In this document: positions 14,621-23,682 of the stretch, in pieces
Numbering within the stretch: the first letter of the stretch is position 1
Layout of the letters: each line of letters begins with the position of its first letter
Assembly (NCBI RefSeq): GCF_012295575.1
Contig: NZ_CP051180.1
Span: forward strand, 2,666,001 to 2,730,000
DNA length: 64,000 nucleotides
Source of the DNA: Ferrimonas lipolytica
GTDB taxonomy: Bacteria > Pseudomonadota > Gammaproteobacteria > Enterobacterales > Shewanellaceae
Direction: 5' to 3'
Position numbers and translations under genes: made by a program
Notes under the pieces: model-generated
What the model was told of the DNA's origin: nothing
The model's database searches: none
Seen by the model: only the letters and a program-made list of their open reading frames with translations

Positions 14621-16900
14621 TCAGGCCTTAGCCACGCTGACACCGGCGGTGTGTAGGCTCATGCCAGTTACCGGTGAGATAACGTGAGGCAGTAGGTTGC
14701 CGCAATGCACGCCACGACCGTATGCACGAGCCAGTTCTTTGTTCTTTGAGCCAAATCCCATGTAAGCAAACACGGTGTCTGGGCGGATGCCTGGCGTCAC
14801 CAGTGCAACCCCATGCTCTTCGCCAGTATCGTTGTAGAGGCGGATCTTATCGCCAGACTTAATGCCCATATGACCTGCGGTAATCGGGTTAATCCACACC
14901 GCGTTGTCGTTCATTAGGTTGGCTAAGTACGGCACATTGTGGGTTGCGCCATTGGTGTGAACGGCCACCTTACCTTGAATGAAAAACAGTTGATTCGGCT
15001 GCTTTAGCGTTACCTCGCGATAACGAATCACACCGCGTCCCGGCGCCATCGTTTCAATCTTGGTTGAACTAAGCTCTATCTTGCCGCTTGGGGTTTTAAA
15101 CTTAAGGGCGCTGGCGTAGCTGCCATCCTCATCCGCCACCCGAGCTTTGCTATGGGTCGCTTGGAACTTGGCTACGTAGCTTGGTTCGCGCAGCAACAGC
15201 GGCACGCCGTAGCTGATATAACCTTGCCGTTTAATCTCTTGCAGCAACTTAGCGTCTTTCTTGGTCTGTACCAGCTGCAGGCTTTCCATGGTTTCCCATG
15301 GGAAGAACTTGCCTAAGCCAAGCGCGTGGCCAATCTGCTGCCAGATCTGCCACGACGGGCGCGTATCACCGATGGTTTCAACCACCCGTTGACGCACGTA
15401 GTAGGCTGGCGATTTGCTGGATTTATCAAAGATCTCTTCGTCACGCTCGAGATAGGTTGATTCCGGCAGAATCACGTCGGCATAGGCGGCGCTTTCACTC
15501 ACGTATAGATCACAGCAAACGACAAACTCCATCTGCTTCATCGCTTCCACAACGCGGGCGCGATCGGTCATGGTTTGCATTGGATTGGAGCGGCTAATCA
15601 CCCAACCTTTTAGTTGATATGGTTTGCTCTCCAACGCTGCATCCAATATCGACTGATAGACTCCACCTTTTGACCAAGTCATAGCGAACTGCTGATCGAC
15701 TTGATCGATGCGTTTCGCGGTAATGGTTGGCATGCCGTCAACTCCAGGTTTACCTAAGGTTGGGGCGGCGTCATCACCGGCAAATTGATTGTAGGTTTTG
15801 GCTTTCTTTGCGAAGAACAGGCCACCTTTCCGTTCAAGGTTGCCAATCAATACATTGGCTGCATACAGCGCACGCCGAAGTTCAAACTCTTCTGGGGTAA
15901 AGGTGGTTCGGTGGCCGTAGTCCACCAGTGCATGGGGTGCTGCTGCCGCTAACTCGTGAGCAATACGGCGAATGTCAGCTGCAGGAACTTCACAGATCCG
16001 TTCGGCCCACTCTGGGGTGTACTGCTTAACTTCGTCGGCAAACTCATCAAAGCCAGCAACGTACTTCTCAACAAAATCATGGTCATATAAATTATCGTTA
16101 ATCAGCACATGGCACAGTGATAATGCCACCGCGATATCGGTTCCCGGCTTGATGGGATACCACTTGTCGGCCTTGTCAGCAACGATAGAGAAACGTGGCT
16201 CAAACACCACCAGTTTGGCTTTACCCTTGGTCTGCGCTTTCATCAAACCGCGGGTTTCCGACATGTTGATACCTTCGTACAGGTTATGACCAAAGTTAAT
16301 AATATACTTGGCCCCACCTAAATCACGCTTTACACCTCCGCCGTACATCGCCGATGCAGCGTATTTGTATGCTCCTGGGCAAGTACTTGCATGAGTAAAG
16401 GTATTTGGGCTACCAAACGCATGAGCAAGGTGGAATAGATACTTATGTTGGGAACCAGATTTAGATGAAAAGGCAACGCTTTCAGCGCCATACTTCTGCT
16501 TGATGCCATTCAATTTTTCGGCAATCAGTTGATAGGCTTCGTGCCATTCAATCTCTTGCCATTGGCCTTCACCACGCTCGCCAACCCGCTTAAGCGGCTT
16601 GACCAATCGTTGCGGATCATACAAAAGGCTGTGACCAGCACCGCCGCGAGCGCAGACGGCACCGCCAAATGATTTGGCAGCGGCATTACCAAGAATGGAA
16701 ACGTTTTTACCATTAATGACACGTGCCGAGATCGGGCAACGCGTTGAACACATCTCGCAGATACTGTTTACTTCGCTGCCAACCGGTTTAAGGCTTTGTT
16801 GTTCAAAGGCTGCAAGGGTTCCCGGTAGGGTTGCAACTAATGCACATCCAGCAGTACTGGCACCGGCTCCCTTGAGGAAGCTACGTCTATCCAGTTTCAT
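14621..16900 (-). CDS. phsA: Thiosulfate/polysulfide reductase molybdopterin subunit
   Basis: 759 aa from the ATG at 16900 (GGGAGA upstream). A textbook Tat signal DRRSFLKGAG precedes a [4Fe-4S] motif (Cys48, 51, 55, 83) and the molybdopterin domains. The Mo ligand is predicted as Cys174 in HASTCPGAYKY, the arrangement of PhsA/PsrA. At about 760 aa it is the size of PhsA/PsrA and much smaller than tetrathionate reductase TtrA (over 1,000 aa). Context (psrBC downstream, ThsSR-like sensor genes upstream) supports thiosulfate respiration. Whether polysulfide or thiosulfate is the preferred substrate cannot be read from sequence. Confidence 0.9.
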   Translation of the reverse strand: MKLDRRSFLKGAGASTAGCALVATLPGTLAAFEQQSLKPVGSEVNSICEMCSTRCPISARVINGKNVSILGNAAAKSFGGAVCARGGAGHSLLYDPQRLVKPLKRVGERGEGQWQEIEWHEAYQLIAEKLNGIKQKYGAESVAFSSKSGSQHKYLFHLAHAFGSPNTFTHASTCPGAYKYAASAMYGGGVKRDLGGAKYIINFGHNLYEGINMSETRGLMKAQTKGKAKLVVFEPRFSIVADKADKWYPIKPGTDIAVALSLCHVLINDNLYDHDFVEKYVAGFDEFADEVKQYTPEWAERICEVPAADIRRIAHELAAAAPHALVDYGHRTTFTPEEFELRRALYAANVLIGNLERKGGLFFAKKAKTYNQFAGDDAAPTLGKPGVDGMPTITAKRIDQVDQQFAMTWSKGGVYQSILDAALESKPYQLKGWVISRSNPMQTMTDRARVVEAMKQMEFVVCCDLYVSESAAYADVILPESTYLERDEEIFDKSSKSPAYYVRQRVVETIGDTRPSWQIWQQIGHALGLGKFFPWETMESLQLVQTKKDAKLLQEIKRQGYISYGVPLLLREPSYVAKFQATHSKARVADEDGSYASALKFKTPSGKIELSSTKIETMAPGRGVIRYREVTLKQPNQLFFIQGKVAVHTNGATHNVPYLANLMNDNAVWINPITAGHMGIKSGDKIRLYNDTGEEHGVALVTPGIRPDTVFAYMGFGSKNKELARAYGRGVHCGNLLPHVISPVTGMSLHTAGVSVAKA

Positions 16901-16980
16901 CTTAATCTCCCAAGCCGGCCACGCCAGCGTGATTTTCATTGTCGAGATTAAGTGTCTAAAACTAACCGGTGGTTAACTAT

Positions 16981-16994
16981 TGTGGTCGACCACA
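16981..16994. promoter_or_regulatory. 14-bp perfect palindrome upstream of phsA
   Basis: TGTGGTCGACCACA lies about 80 bp before the phsA ATG, in the promoter region between phsA and copy B. It is a plausible operator for the adjacent ThsR-like regulator (inference); no copy is seen in the thsS-thsR gap. Confidence 0.5.
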
Positions 16995-17065
16995 TGATTG
17001 CGATGATAAAAGCTAAAGTGTGACTCAGCTCAATAATTGACCGCCATGTTAGAGCGTATTTTTAT

Positions 17066-17356
17066 GGCTGTGTACCAACTAAGTGTTGTTCTTCCATTAC
17101 TGTTAAAGCATCGACTAGGCGAGTTTTGATACAAGGGCAAAGCACTACCGCCGTTGACCTTCTGCCGCATTGGAGCACTCCAGCGAAGTGTTTGGGATTG
17201 CGACCTAAGGCAAAGGAGGATTCCAAAGGGGCGGAGCTCCCCCCCTTAATACATACAAGAATGCGCCGTCGCCACCGCCACATATTCCCCTAAACGCACC
17301 GAAATCGGTGCAGCCGAAAGCTTAAGAAAACTGCAACTGCTGACTACAACACAGCC
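17066..17356 (+). mobile_element. MITE-like repeat, copy B
   Basis: 291 bp, from GGCTGTGTACC to the matching ACAACACAGCC end. Flanked by a perfect 8-bp direct repeat ATTTTTAT (17058-17065 and 17357-17364). It separates thsS from the phsA promoter. The right-hand duplication overlaps the thsS stop codon, so insertion occurred exactly at the 3' end of thsS. Confidence 0.93.
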
Positions 17357-17360
17357 ATTT

Positions 17361-19151
17361 TTATTGTGCTGACACTGCTGCTCGGAGCAAGGTAATGGCG
17401 ACCTCACAACCACGATGCGATTCCACCGTATCGTCGTCAAGATTAACTACAGTAAACGTACCTTGCTGTTGGGAAATCAGCTCACGGCAGATAGCTAAAC
17501 CAAGTCCGAGTCCATCCTCTTTGGTGGTGATGAACGAATCCATCATTTTGTCAGGGTCATCGCTAAAGCCTGGCCCGGTATCGGCAATAGTGATCCGAAG
17601 TTGCGACTCTTCAAAATGTTGAACTATGGTGATGGTGCCTTGCGCGTCGGGCCGCATCGCATCTACAGCATTTTTTAGCACGTTAACCAGCACCTGTTGC
17701 ATCGCAACCTTATCGGCCATAACAAAAAAGGGTTCGCCGATATAACGTTGCTCAATCTCGATCTGGTTACGCTGAAACTCCACCTCAAGTAACGCTAAAC
17801 TGTCCTCGAGTACGGTTAGCATATTGGTACGTTCTATCACCGTTTTATGGCGCTTTAATAACCCCCGAATTCGGTTAACAACGGCGCTCGCTCGTTGCGT
17901 TTGCGTGGCTATTTTGTCTAACAGATCAAGCTGCTGTGGATCCGGATTATCAACCAGCTGTAATCGGATCTGACCACCCTCGCAATAATTGCTGATTGCC
18001 GCTAACGGCTGGTTCAGCTCATGTGCAAGGCCAGAGCCAATCTCACCCAATACCGCAGTGCTATGCAGTTTTTCTAGTTGTATGGTTTGTTGTTGTAGTT
18101 GGCGTTCGCTGTTGATCAACTCTTCGCTTTGACGCCGTACCTTATATTCGATCCAAAAGTGATACAGGGTGGCAATCAACCACAGCAGCAACGCCCCAAT
18201 AGCCCAATGCTGATTTTCATCTAACCAACGCATTAACGACGACGGCGCAGAGGTTTGCCGATGCTCAAATTCCAAGTCAGAAAAGAGCTTAATAACCGCC
18301 AATTGGCTGATAGGCGACGTCCAGCCAGCATTCCCAGAGCTGATGGAAACCGGGTCGTCTGGGGTTAATGCCAGCAATGCCTGAGTAAGTTGCTCACGAA
18401 TAGGGGTAGCGACACTATCTATCGCTGCAAACGACCAATTAGGGTAAAGCTCTGTGCTGGTTTGGCAGTCGTACCCCGGCGGCTGACTGCGGTTAATAAC
18501 GCGATAGTCATCCAGCCGCACCTTACCGGCAGCAACCATATCTTCAAGAGTGCAAAAGGCTGTAATGGCAGCGTCTGCTGTGCCATCGCGAACATTGTAG
18601 ATAAGTGGGTCAAGAGGGAAACCAAGGAAGCGGACGTTATCAAAGAACTTTTGCGGTTCCTCAATACCTCGTTGTTTAATCAACCCAAGCGCGGCTTGAT
18701 AGCCTCCAAGCGCATGAAAGCCGCTGGCAACCACCGACTTACCTTGCAGATCATACAAGGTGCGGTAAGGGCTGTCGGCTCGAACCAAGATAGCGGCACC
18801 AATGGCATTAGTCGTATGGTTATGGCGCTGTGACCGCATAGTCGCTAACCACGACAACGGGAAACGCTTAGATAGGTACAGGTATTGCCCCGGATTGGTA
18901 ATAATAAAGCTGATTTGATCATTCGCAAGGGCGTGTTGCAGCTCATCAAAAGTCCCTGATTGGATCTCAAAATGAACCCCTTCAACCCGTTCAGATAGGT
19001 GCTCCATTAATGGTTGCCAACGTTGGTTAACATACTGATGTCCCCAGTTTGCTAATACCCCAACACGCAACAGTTGGCTTGGTTCAGCCTGTACCGTATT
19101 AACCCAGCTTAACCATAACCAAAGTAACGCCAATATCGCTCGTTTACCCAC
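17361..19151 (-). CDS. thsS: ThsS/TtrS-like sensor histidine kinase with periplasmic binding domain
   Basis: 596 aa: signal sequence (1-22), a PhnD-type periplasmic binding domain (about 25-300; SGTFDELQHALANDQI, ITNPGQYLYLSKRFPL), one membrane segment (about 314-332), a dimerisation helix with phospho-acceptor His377 in LAHELNQPLAAI, and an ATPase domain (NVLKNAVDAM, DTGPGF, GLGLGLAI). This is the layout of the thiosulfate sensor ThsS and tetrathionate sensor TtrS. Because the neighbour is phsA, not ttrA, thiosulfate sensing is more likely, matching the ThsSR-phs linkage known from Shewanella. Divergent from thsR. Confidence 0.8.
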   Translation of the reverse strand: MGKRAILALLWLWLSWVNTVQAEPSQLLRVGVLANWGHQYVNQRWQPLMEHLSERVEGVHFEIQSGTFDELQHALANDQISFIITNPGQYLYLSKRFPLSWLATMRSQRHNHTTNAIGAAILVRADSPYRTLYDLQGKSVVASGFHALGGYQAALGLIKQRGIEEPQKFFDNVRFLGFPLDPLIYNVRDGTADAAITAFCTLEDMVAAGKVRLDDYRVINRSQPPGYDCQTSTELYPNWSFAAIDSVATPIREQLTQALLALTPDDPVSISSGNAGWTSPISQLAVIKLFSDLEFEHRQTSAPSSLMRWLDENQHWAIGALLLWLIATLYHFWIEYKVRRQSEELINSERQLQQQTIQLEKLHSTAVLGEIGSGLAHELNQPLAAISNYCEGGQIRLQLVDNPDPQQLDLLDKIATQTQRASAVVNRIRGLLKRHKTVIERTNMLTVLEDSLALLEVEFQRNQIEIEQRYIGEPFFVMADKVAMQQVLVNVLKNAVDAMRPDAQGTITIVQHFEESQLRITIADTGPGFSDDPDKMMDSFITTKEDGLGLGLAICRELISQQQGTFTVVNLDDDTVESHRGCEVAITLLRAAVSAQ

Positions 19152-19316
19152 AGTGCTACCTGTTATCTATCGAAATGTATGCGGTTGTTCCGTTTGCCGC
19201 TGTTATTCGTTCAGCGCGCTATAACCAATGACATTGCCACATCTTGTGATTTTATTCATGGAACTTCCGATTTATAACCCCTTAAACTGGTACAACGGTA
19301 TTTTTAAGGATTCGTT

Positions 19317-19904
19317 ATGACTGAGCCACTACAGGTTATTTTGGTTGACGACGACCCAGCGGTTTTAAACTCGCTGGAGTTCATGCTAACGAGTTATCAA
19401 CTCGCGGTAACACCATACCTAAGTGGGGCCGACTTTTTAGCCCAAACTGATCTATCCCAACCTGGCTGTGTGGTTCTTGATAGCCGCATGCCGGGGATGA
19501 CAGGGCAGCAATTGCATCAGCAAATGATTGAGGTCAACAGCCCCCTAAGTGTGGTTTTCCTAACCGGCCACGGCGATGTGCCGATGGCCGTGGAGGCTTT
19601 TAAACAGGGAGCTTGTGACTTTTTCCAGAAACCGGTTGCTGGCAAAGTATTATACGACGCCGTTGTCACAGCCCACGCTGCCAGCGTAACCCGCCACCAA
19701 AGCCAATGCGACCAACGCAAGTTAGCGGCGTTAACCGAGCGTGAACAACAGATATTAGCGCGGGTGCTACAAAACCAAACCAATAAGCAGATGGCGGCCG
19801 AGCTATTTGTCTCCGTGCGGACTATTGAAGTACAGCGCGCTACCATGATGCGTAAATTAGAAGCCGAGAATCTACTGGATCTGTATCGCCTCAGTAAATG
19901 CTAA
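19317..19904 (+). CDS. thsR: ThsR/TtrR-like response regulator (FixJ/LuxR class)
   Basis: 195 aa: receiver with acidic pocket VDDDP, phospho-acceptor Asp55 in VVLDSRMPG, Thr in FLTGHGDVPMAV and Lys in FFQKPV; then a LuxR-type HTH with LTEREQQILARVL and NKQMAAELFVSVRTIEVQR. AAGGA lies six bases before the ATG. It faces away from the kinase gene across 165 bp, a shared regulatory region. Expected to activate the phsA operon in response to the sensor's ligand. Confidence 0.82.
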   Translation: MTEPLQVILVDDDPAVLNSLEFMLTSYQLAVTPYLSGADFLAQTDLSQPGCVVLDSRMPGMTGQQLHQQMIEVNSPLSVVFLTGHGDVPMAVEAFKQGACDFFQKPVAGKVLYDAVVTAHAASVTRHQSQCDQRKLAALTEREQQILARVLQNQTNKQMAAELFVSVRTIEVQRATMMRKLEAENLLDLYRLSKC

Positions 19905-20516
19905 ACGCAAGCACAACAGCGATTAAGCCTTAACCCTCTATTTACTCGGTGTCCTTACCATTGCAACTGTTGCTGGTTTAACTGAATGTGAGTAACTCAG
20001 ACTAACAGGGGCGGCATTGCCCAGCTGGGTATAATGTCATCGTCACTGCTGTGGCTCGAATTAGCTTGTCATAGCCTAAAAGTGTTTACCTTTTCCCTGA
20101 GCGGATTACCGATATGGTAGTCTCATTCGGCATCATCATTAACTCTTATCTCGCCGCGATAAATTAACTTATGTGGAACGCCACTGCAGCTCAAAAATCA
20201 TTATCTAACGTTATCAAAATTATAATTACGACCCAGCAATCATTTATTTTCAAAGATTAATTTTATAAACCAGCGCACCTACTCAAAATAAACCAAACTA
20301 AAATCGAAAAACTTTCACTTTAACTTCATTTAAGCTTAGCTGGATGTACTTTCTTAGCATTAAATTAGACCTATTCCACACCCTAGCCAATGCTGTGACC
20401 ATGGGTTTAAAAAGGACCACCCTTGTCATGCGCGCAAACCAGCCTTGCGGCAGTTGCATTGATGCCCTTCAGACGGAGTGATGAAATAACTGCGACTTCA
20501 AAAAAGAGAAAGTTCA
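19905..20516. other. Gap upstream of the cytochrome c3/OYE pair
   Basis: 612 bp with no supportable protein gene. It becomes very A+T-rich from about 20160 to 20360. A 17-codon frame (20428-20481) with AAGGA before it and a CGSC motif is too short to judge. Promoter and regulatory sites for the cytochrome/OYE operon must lie here, but I see no unambiguous one. Confidence 0.5.
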
Positions 20517-20927
20517 ATGAAACTTAAATTAATTATCGCCTCGATAATGGTGACGACGTTATCGGTGCCAGCCTTAGCCGACCCATATGATCGTCAATAC
20601 CCGAAGATTATTATGTCAATGCATCAAACCGACAAAGCCGTCGACTTTGATCATCAAGCTCACCTTAATGTCGACTGTAGCCAATGCCATCATCCGCAAA
20701 TAAATGAGGTCGAAAGTTTTACCCCATATAAATGTTCCAGCTGTCACTCAACTAAGGGTGAAGATAAAGCTAAATCAAACGCTTATTTCAAGATCATTCA
20801 CAGTAAAAAAGCCAAAGATAATGATCCGGCCCAGCGTTGTTTAGCCTGCCACCAGCAAGAACAACAACAGCGTGATGATAATGAAGTAAGTCTAACCAAC
20901 TGCACGAACAGCAGCTGCCACAAGTAA
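20517..20927 (+). CDS. Small periplasmic cytochrome c3-like tetraheme protein
   Basis: 136 aa with a Sec signal (1-21, ending ALA). Heme sites: CSQCHH, CSSCH, CLACH and CTNSSCH. The last is C-x4-CH, a spacing known from class III cytochromes c3. The upstream FDHQAHLNVDC segment supplies distal histidines, also cytochrome c3-like. The following flavoprotein gene starts 20 bp later with its own ribosome-binding site, so the two are very probably co-transcribed and functional partners: the cytochrome would deliver electrons to the exported flavoprotein. Confidence 0.9.
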   Translation: MKLKLIIASIMVTTLSVPALADPYDRQYPKIIMSMHQTDKAVDFDHQAHLNVDCSQCHHPQINEVESFTPYKCSSCHSTKGEDKAKSNAYFKIIHSKKAKDNDPAQRCLACHQQEQQQRDDNEVSLTNCTNSSCHK

Positions 20928-20947
20928 TACTTAATTCAGAGGTAATG

Positions 20948-22174
20948 ATGAGTATCGATCGCCGCACAATGATGAAAATTATGGGCTTGGCAGCAACTAC
21001 GCCAAGTGCAGTATCCTTTAATGCAGCAGCGTCTTCTGACTCTGGGCGCAAGCTGTTTGAACCAGTAAAGATTGGCAGCCTTGAGTTAAAGAACCGGATT
21101 ATCCGTTCTGCACAATCACAGTACCGCGCCACCGCTGATGGTAACCCAACCGAAGACCTTAAACGCGTTCACCGTGAATTAGCTGAGGGTGGGGTTGGCC
21201 TGATCATCACCGGTCTCACTTACATCCTAAAGGAGGACCAATATGGTCATACTGGTACCGGCCTGTATGACGATAGCCAAATTGAGATGTACCGAGAGCT
21301 GGTGAAAAACACCCATGATCACGGCAGCAAAATCGCAGTTCAGCTAGCGATGGTGGGCCCGCAAAGTGACTACCGTACCGATCACCGGAGCGTCTACGGT
21401 GTATCCGAGGTACCGCACCCGATCTACGGTACCGTAGCCAACAAAGTGATGACCAAACAGGACATCCAATACGCTATCGAGTCCTTTGCCGCTGCTGCGG
21501 TTCGCGCGCAAAAAGCCAACTTTGACGGTATCGAACTGCACTTTGCCCACAACTATCTGGTCAGCCAATTCCTATTCCCTTACTACAACACCCGTACCGA
21601 TGAATATGGCGGCCCTATCGAGAATCGCGCTCGGTTTGGCTTTGAGATCATCGAAGCCGTCCGCAAAGCTGTGGGACCAGAGTTCCCTATCTTGGCCAAA
21701 GTACACGGTCGTGATTACCTTGGCAGTCTCGCCGGCGGCAATACTAAAGAGGAAAACCTCTACTTTATTAAGGGCCTGAAAGAGCGGGGTATTACCGCTG
21801 TCGACATCAGTGGCGGCAATAAAGTGATGGGAATGGGCGAGTTCCACCCAGACATTCAGGACGAACAGGATCAGTCCTACTTTGCTAAAGACGCCAAATA
21901 CATCAGTGACAACCTCGACTTGCCATTGATTGTTACCGGCGGTAACCGCACCCCTAAGCTGCTGGAACAGCAATTAGCCGAGATTGATCAGCTGCAAGCC
22001 TTTGGTTTTGGCCGTACCTTACTGTCCGAACCTGATCTGGCCAACAAGTGGGCTAAGGATCCAACCCAGCGACCGCGCTGCTTAGCCTGCAACTGGTGTA
22101 TCGCTAATTACGGCAAGCAAAAGTCTCAGTGCGTGCTCAATGCTTCCCGCGCTTATGTGCCAGGAAAAGCATAG
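20948..22174 (+). CDS. Tat-exported old-yellow-enzyme-family flavoprotein with iron-sulfur motif
   Basis: 408 aa (ATG at 20948 favoured over 20945 by spacing to AGAGG). The N terminus IDRRTMMKIMG plus an Ala-rich segment is a Tat-type signal. Residues from about 35 form an OYE TIM barrel: LKNRIIRSA, QLAMVGPQSDYR, GIELHFAHNYLVSQFL, DEYGGPIENRARF, KVHGRDY and GFGRTLLSEPDLANKW are the FMN and active-site segments. After the barrel comes CLACNWCIANYGKQKSQC, spaced like the [4Fe-4S] motif of 2,4-dienoyl-CoA reductase and trimethylamine dehydrogenase, but the protein ends there with no FAD/NADPH domain. Partnered with the cytochrome c3 gene upstream, it is probably a respiratory ene-reductase fed by periplasmic electrons. 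Substrate unknown. Confidence 0.85.
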   Translation: MSIDRRTMMKIMGLAATTPSAVSFNAAASSDSGRKLFEPVKIGSLELKNRIIRSAQSQYRATADGNPTEDLKRVHRELAEGGVGLIITGLTYILKEDQYGHTGTGLYDDSQIEMYRELVKNTHDHGSKIAVQLAMVGPQSDYRTDHRSVYGVSEVPHPIYGTVANKVMTKQDIQYAIESFAAAAVRAQKANFDGIELHFAHNYLVSQFLFPYYNTRTDEYGGPIENRARFGFEIIEAVRKAVGPEFPILAKVHGRDYLGSLAGGNTKEENLYFIKGLKERGITAVDISGGNKVMGMGEFHPDIQDEQDQSYFAKDAKYISDNLDLPLIVTGGNRTPKLLEQQLAEIDQLQAFGFGRTLLSEPDLANKWAKDPTQRPRCLACNWCIANYGKQKSQCVLNASRAYVPGKA

Positions 22175-22285
22175 CTGCGCCCGTTTTGAAGCGAAACGGC
22201 TAACCACCAGACATGCAGAGCTCTATAATGGATAGGGTACAAGGCTCCACATCAACTTAGGTTACTTCTTCTAACCTTCCGCAAC

Positions 22286-22318
22286 ACGGCAGGCCACATC
22301 AGCCTGACCTGCCGTTTG
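22286..22318 (+). terminator. Terminator after the OYE gene
   Basis: Hairpin ACGGCAGG/CCTGCCGT followed by TTTGATTT, 23 bp before the LysR start codon. It uncouples the OYE operon from the LysR gene or attenuates read-through. Confidence 0.75.
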
Positions 22319-22340
22319 ATTTCACTCAGAAGGTAACGAG

Positions 22341-23240
22341 TTGAAAGACAACATTACGCTCGATGAACTAAAAACTCTGATCCACTTACATGAGTCGGGC
22401 TCTATCAGCAAGGCCTCCGAATCCATTGGTGTTATGCCCTCGACCATCAGTCGCAGCCTGTCGCGCCTGGAAGAGAAGCTCAATGCGTCATTACTGGTCA
22501 GAACATCAAGGCGGATTGAGTTTACTGCCGAAGGGTGCAAGCTACTCACGCACGCCAAAACTATCGTCGCTTCAGTTAACAATATCGAAACGGAGTTTAA
22601 TACCGAGTCCTCAGATCCAATTGGCACTCTGCGTATCAATGGCGCTTCACCGGTACTTATCCATCTGATCAGCCCCATTTTGAAGTTGTACCAACAACGC
22701 TACCCAGAGGTGCGGATTGAACTCTACAACAACGAAGAGATCGTCGACCTAATTGAGCATAGGGCAGACATTGCGATTCGAGTCGGCCCAGTCACCGCTC
22801 CAACTTTTACGGTAGAACGCCTCGGTACCAGCCGGCGACGGATCCTAGCTAGTCCCGCCTACCTGCAAAGCAACGGCTTCCCGCAATCTACGGAGCAGTT
22901 GAGTCAACACACACTAATCGGGCTGGAGGGGCCGCCAGCACTAAATACTTGGCCACTCAGAGCAGCGAACGGCAAGCTAGTTAAAATCGAACCGAAGATC
23001 ACCGCTTCCAGCGGTGAAGTGTTGCGTCAATTGACGCTCTCCGGCACCGGTATCGCCTGCCTGAGCGATTTTATCAGTAAGTCAGATCGCGGCAGCGGCA
23101 AGCTGGTGGAACTGTTTAGCCAACAACTTGAGCTCGACCAAAGAGAGATCACTGCAGTGTATTACCAAGGCAAGAATGTACCTGCAAAGATCACCACGTT
23201 TATTGAGTTTCTAAAAAACGAACTGCCCAAACAGCTGTAA
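22341..23240 (+). CDS. LysR-family regulator next to the OYE pair
   Basis: 299 aa, starting at TTG (AGAAGGT seven bases upstream). N-terminal winged HTH: LDELKTLIHLHESGSISKASES and PSTISRSLSRLEEKLNASLLVRTSRR, then the effector-binding domain with ASPAYL and GIACLSDF segments characteristic of the LysR subgroup that often controls oxidoreductase genes. It lies 166 bp after the OYE gene on the same strand, with a terminator between. It probably regulates the cytochrome/OYE operon (inference). Confidence 0.88.
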   Translation: MKDNITLDELKTLIHLHESGSISKASESIGVMPSTISRSLSRLEEKLNASLLVRTSRRIEFTAEGCKLLTHAKTIVASVNNIETEFNTESSDPIGTLRINGASPVLIHLISPILKLYQQRYPEVRIELYNNEEIVDLIEHRADIAIRVGPVTAPTFTVERLGTSRRRILASPAYLQSNGFPQSTEQLSQHTLIGLEGPPALNTWPLRAANGKLVKIEPKITASSGEVLRQLTLSGTGIACLSDFISKSDRGSGKLVELFSQQLELDQREITAVYYQGKNVPAKITTFIEFLKNELPKQL

Positions 23241-23397
23241 CCGTGTTGGGCGGCAGCACACTAGCGCCGCGCACCTGCACCAAGGCTTATTCTTCTAACT
23301 ACGATTGCAGCTTAAAACCATAAAGGGTCCGCTAGGCTCCTTGGTTAGGCTGCGTTGTGGTTCGAGCGATAAGCCGCTACCGAATACGGTACTTTAA

Positions 23398-23608
23398 GGC
23401 TGTGTACCAACTAAGTGTTGCTCTTCCAATACTGTTAAAGCACCGGCTAGGCGTGTTGCAATACAAGGGCAAAGCACTACCGCCGTTGTGCTTCTGCCGC
23501 ATTGGAGCAGTTCAGCAAAGCGTGTGGGACTGCGACCTAAGGCAAGGGGGATTCCAAAGGCGGCGAAGCTCCCCCCTAATGCATACAAGAATGTGCTGTC
23601 GCCACCGC
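23398..23608 (+). mobile_element. MITE-like repeat, copy C (right end missing)
   Basis: The left end GGCTGTGTACCAACTAAG and the interior are intact to GTGCTGTCGCCACCGC, then family similarity stops and the duplicated tRNA-Trp segment begins, sharing CCGC at the joint. The last ~80 bp, including the right inverted repeat, are absent. The 156 bp between the LysR stop and this copy hold nothing I can name. Confidence 0.88.
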
Positions 23609-23643
23609 TTCAAATCGGCTAGGTTTTCATAAATTGCAGACAC

Positions 23644-23669
23644 AAAAAAGCCCGCACACTGTGCGGGCT
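23644..23669 (-). terminator. Terminator of tRNA-Trp copy 2
   Basis: Same hairpin and T-tract as after copy 1 (minus strand AGCCCGCACA/TGTGCGGGCT then TTTTT). Confidence 0.9.
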
Positions 23670-23682
23670 CTTTCGTAAAATA

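Noticed and set aside
17062-17283. Minus-strand reading frame inside repeat copy B, with similar frames in copies C, H and I
   Set aside because: The shared amino acids follow from DNA similarity of the repeat; the frames differ in start, end and length among copies, are broken in others, and lack ribosome-binding sites.
13094-19904. Tetrathionate reductase (ttrABC/ttrSR) interpretation
   Set aside because: The molybdenum subunit is about 760 aa with PhsA/PsrA-type active-site sequence, well short of TtrA; the kinase layout alone does not discriminate.
20428-20481. 17-codon leader frame before the cytochrome c3 gene
   Set aside because: Too short, nothing to compare it with, spacing from AAGGA is long.
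22390-22668. Alternative-frame protein inside the LysR gene, and similar overlapping frames within lipA, fccA, anmK and other genes
   Set aside because: Shadows of strongly supported genes in another frame, without signals of their own.
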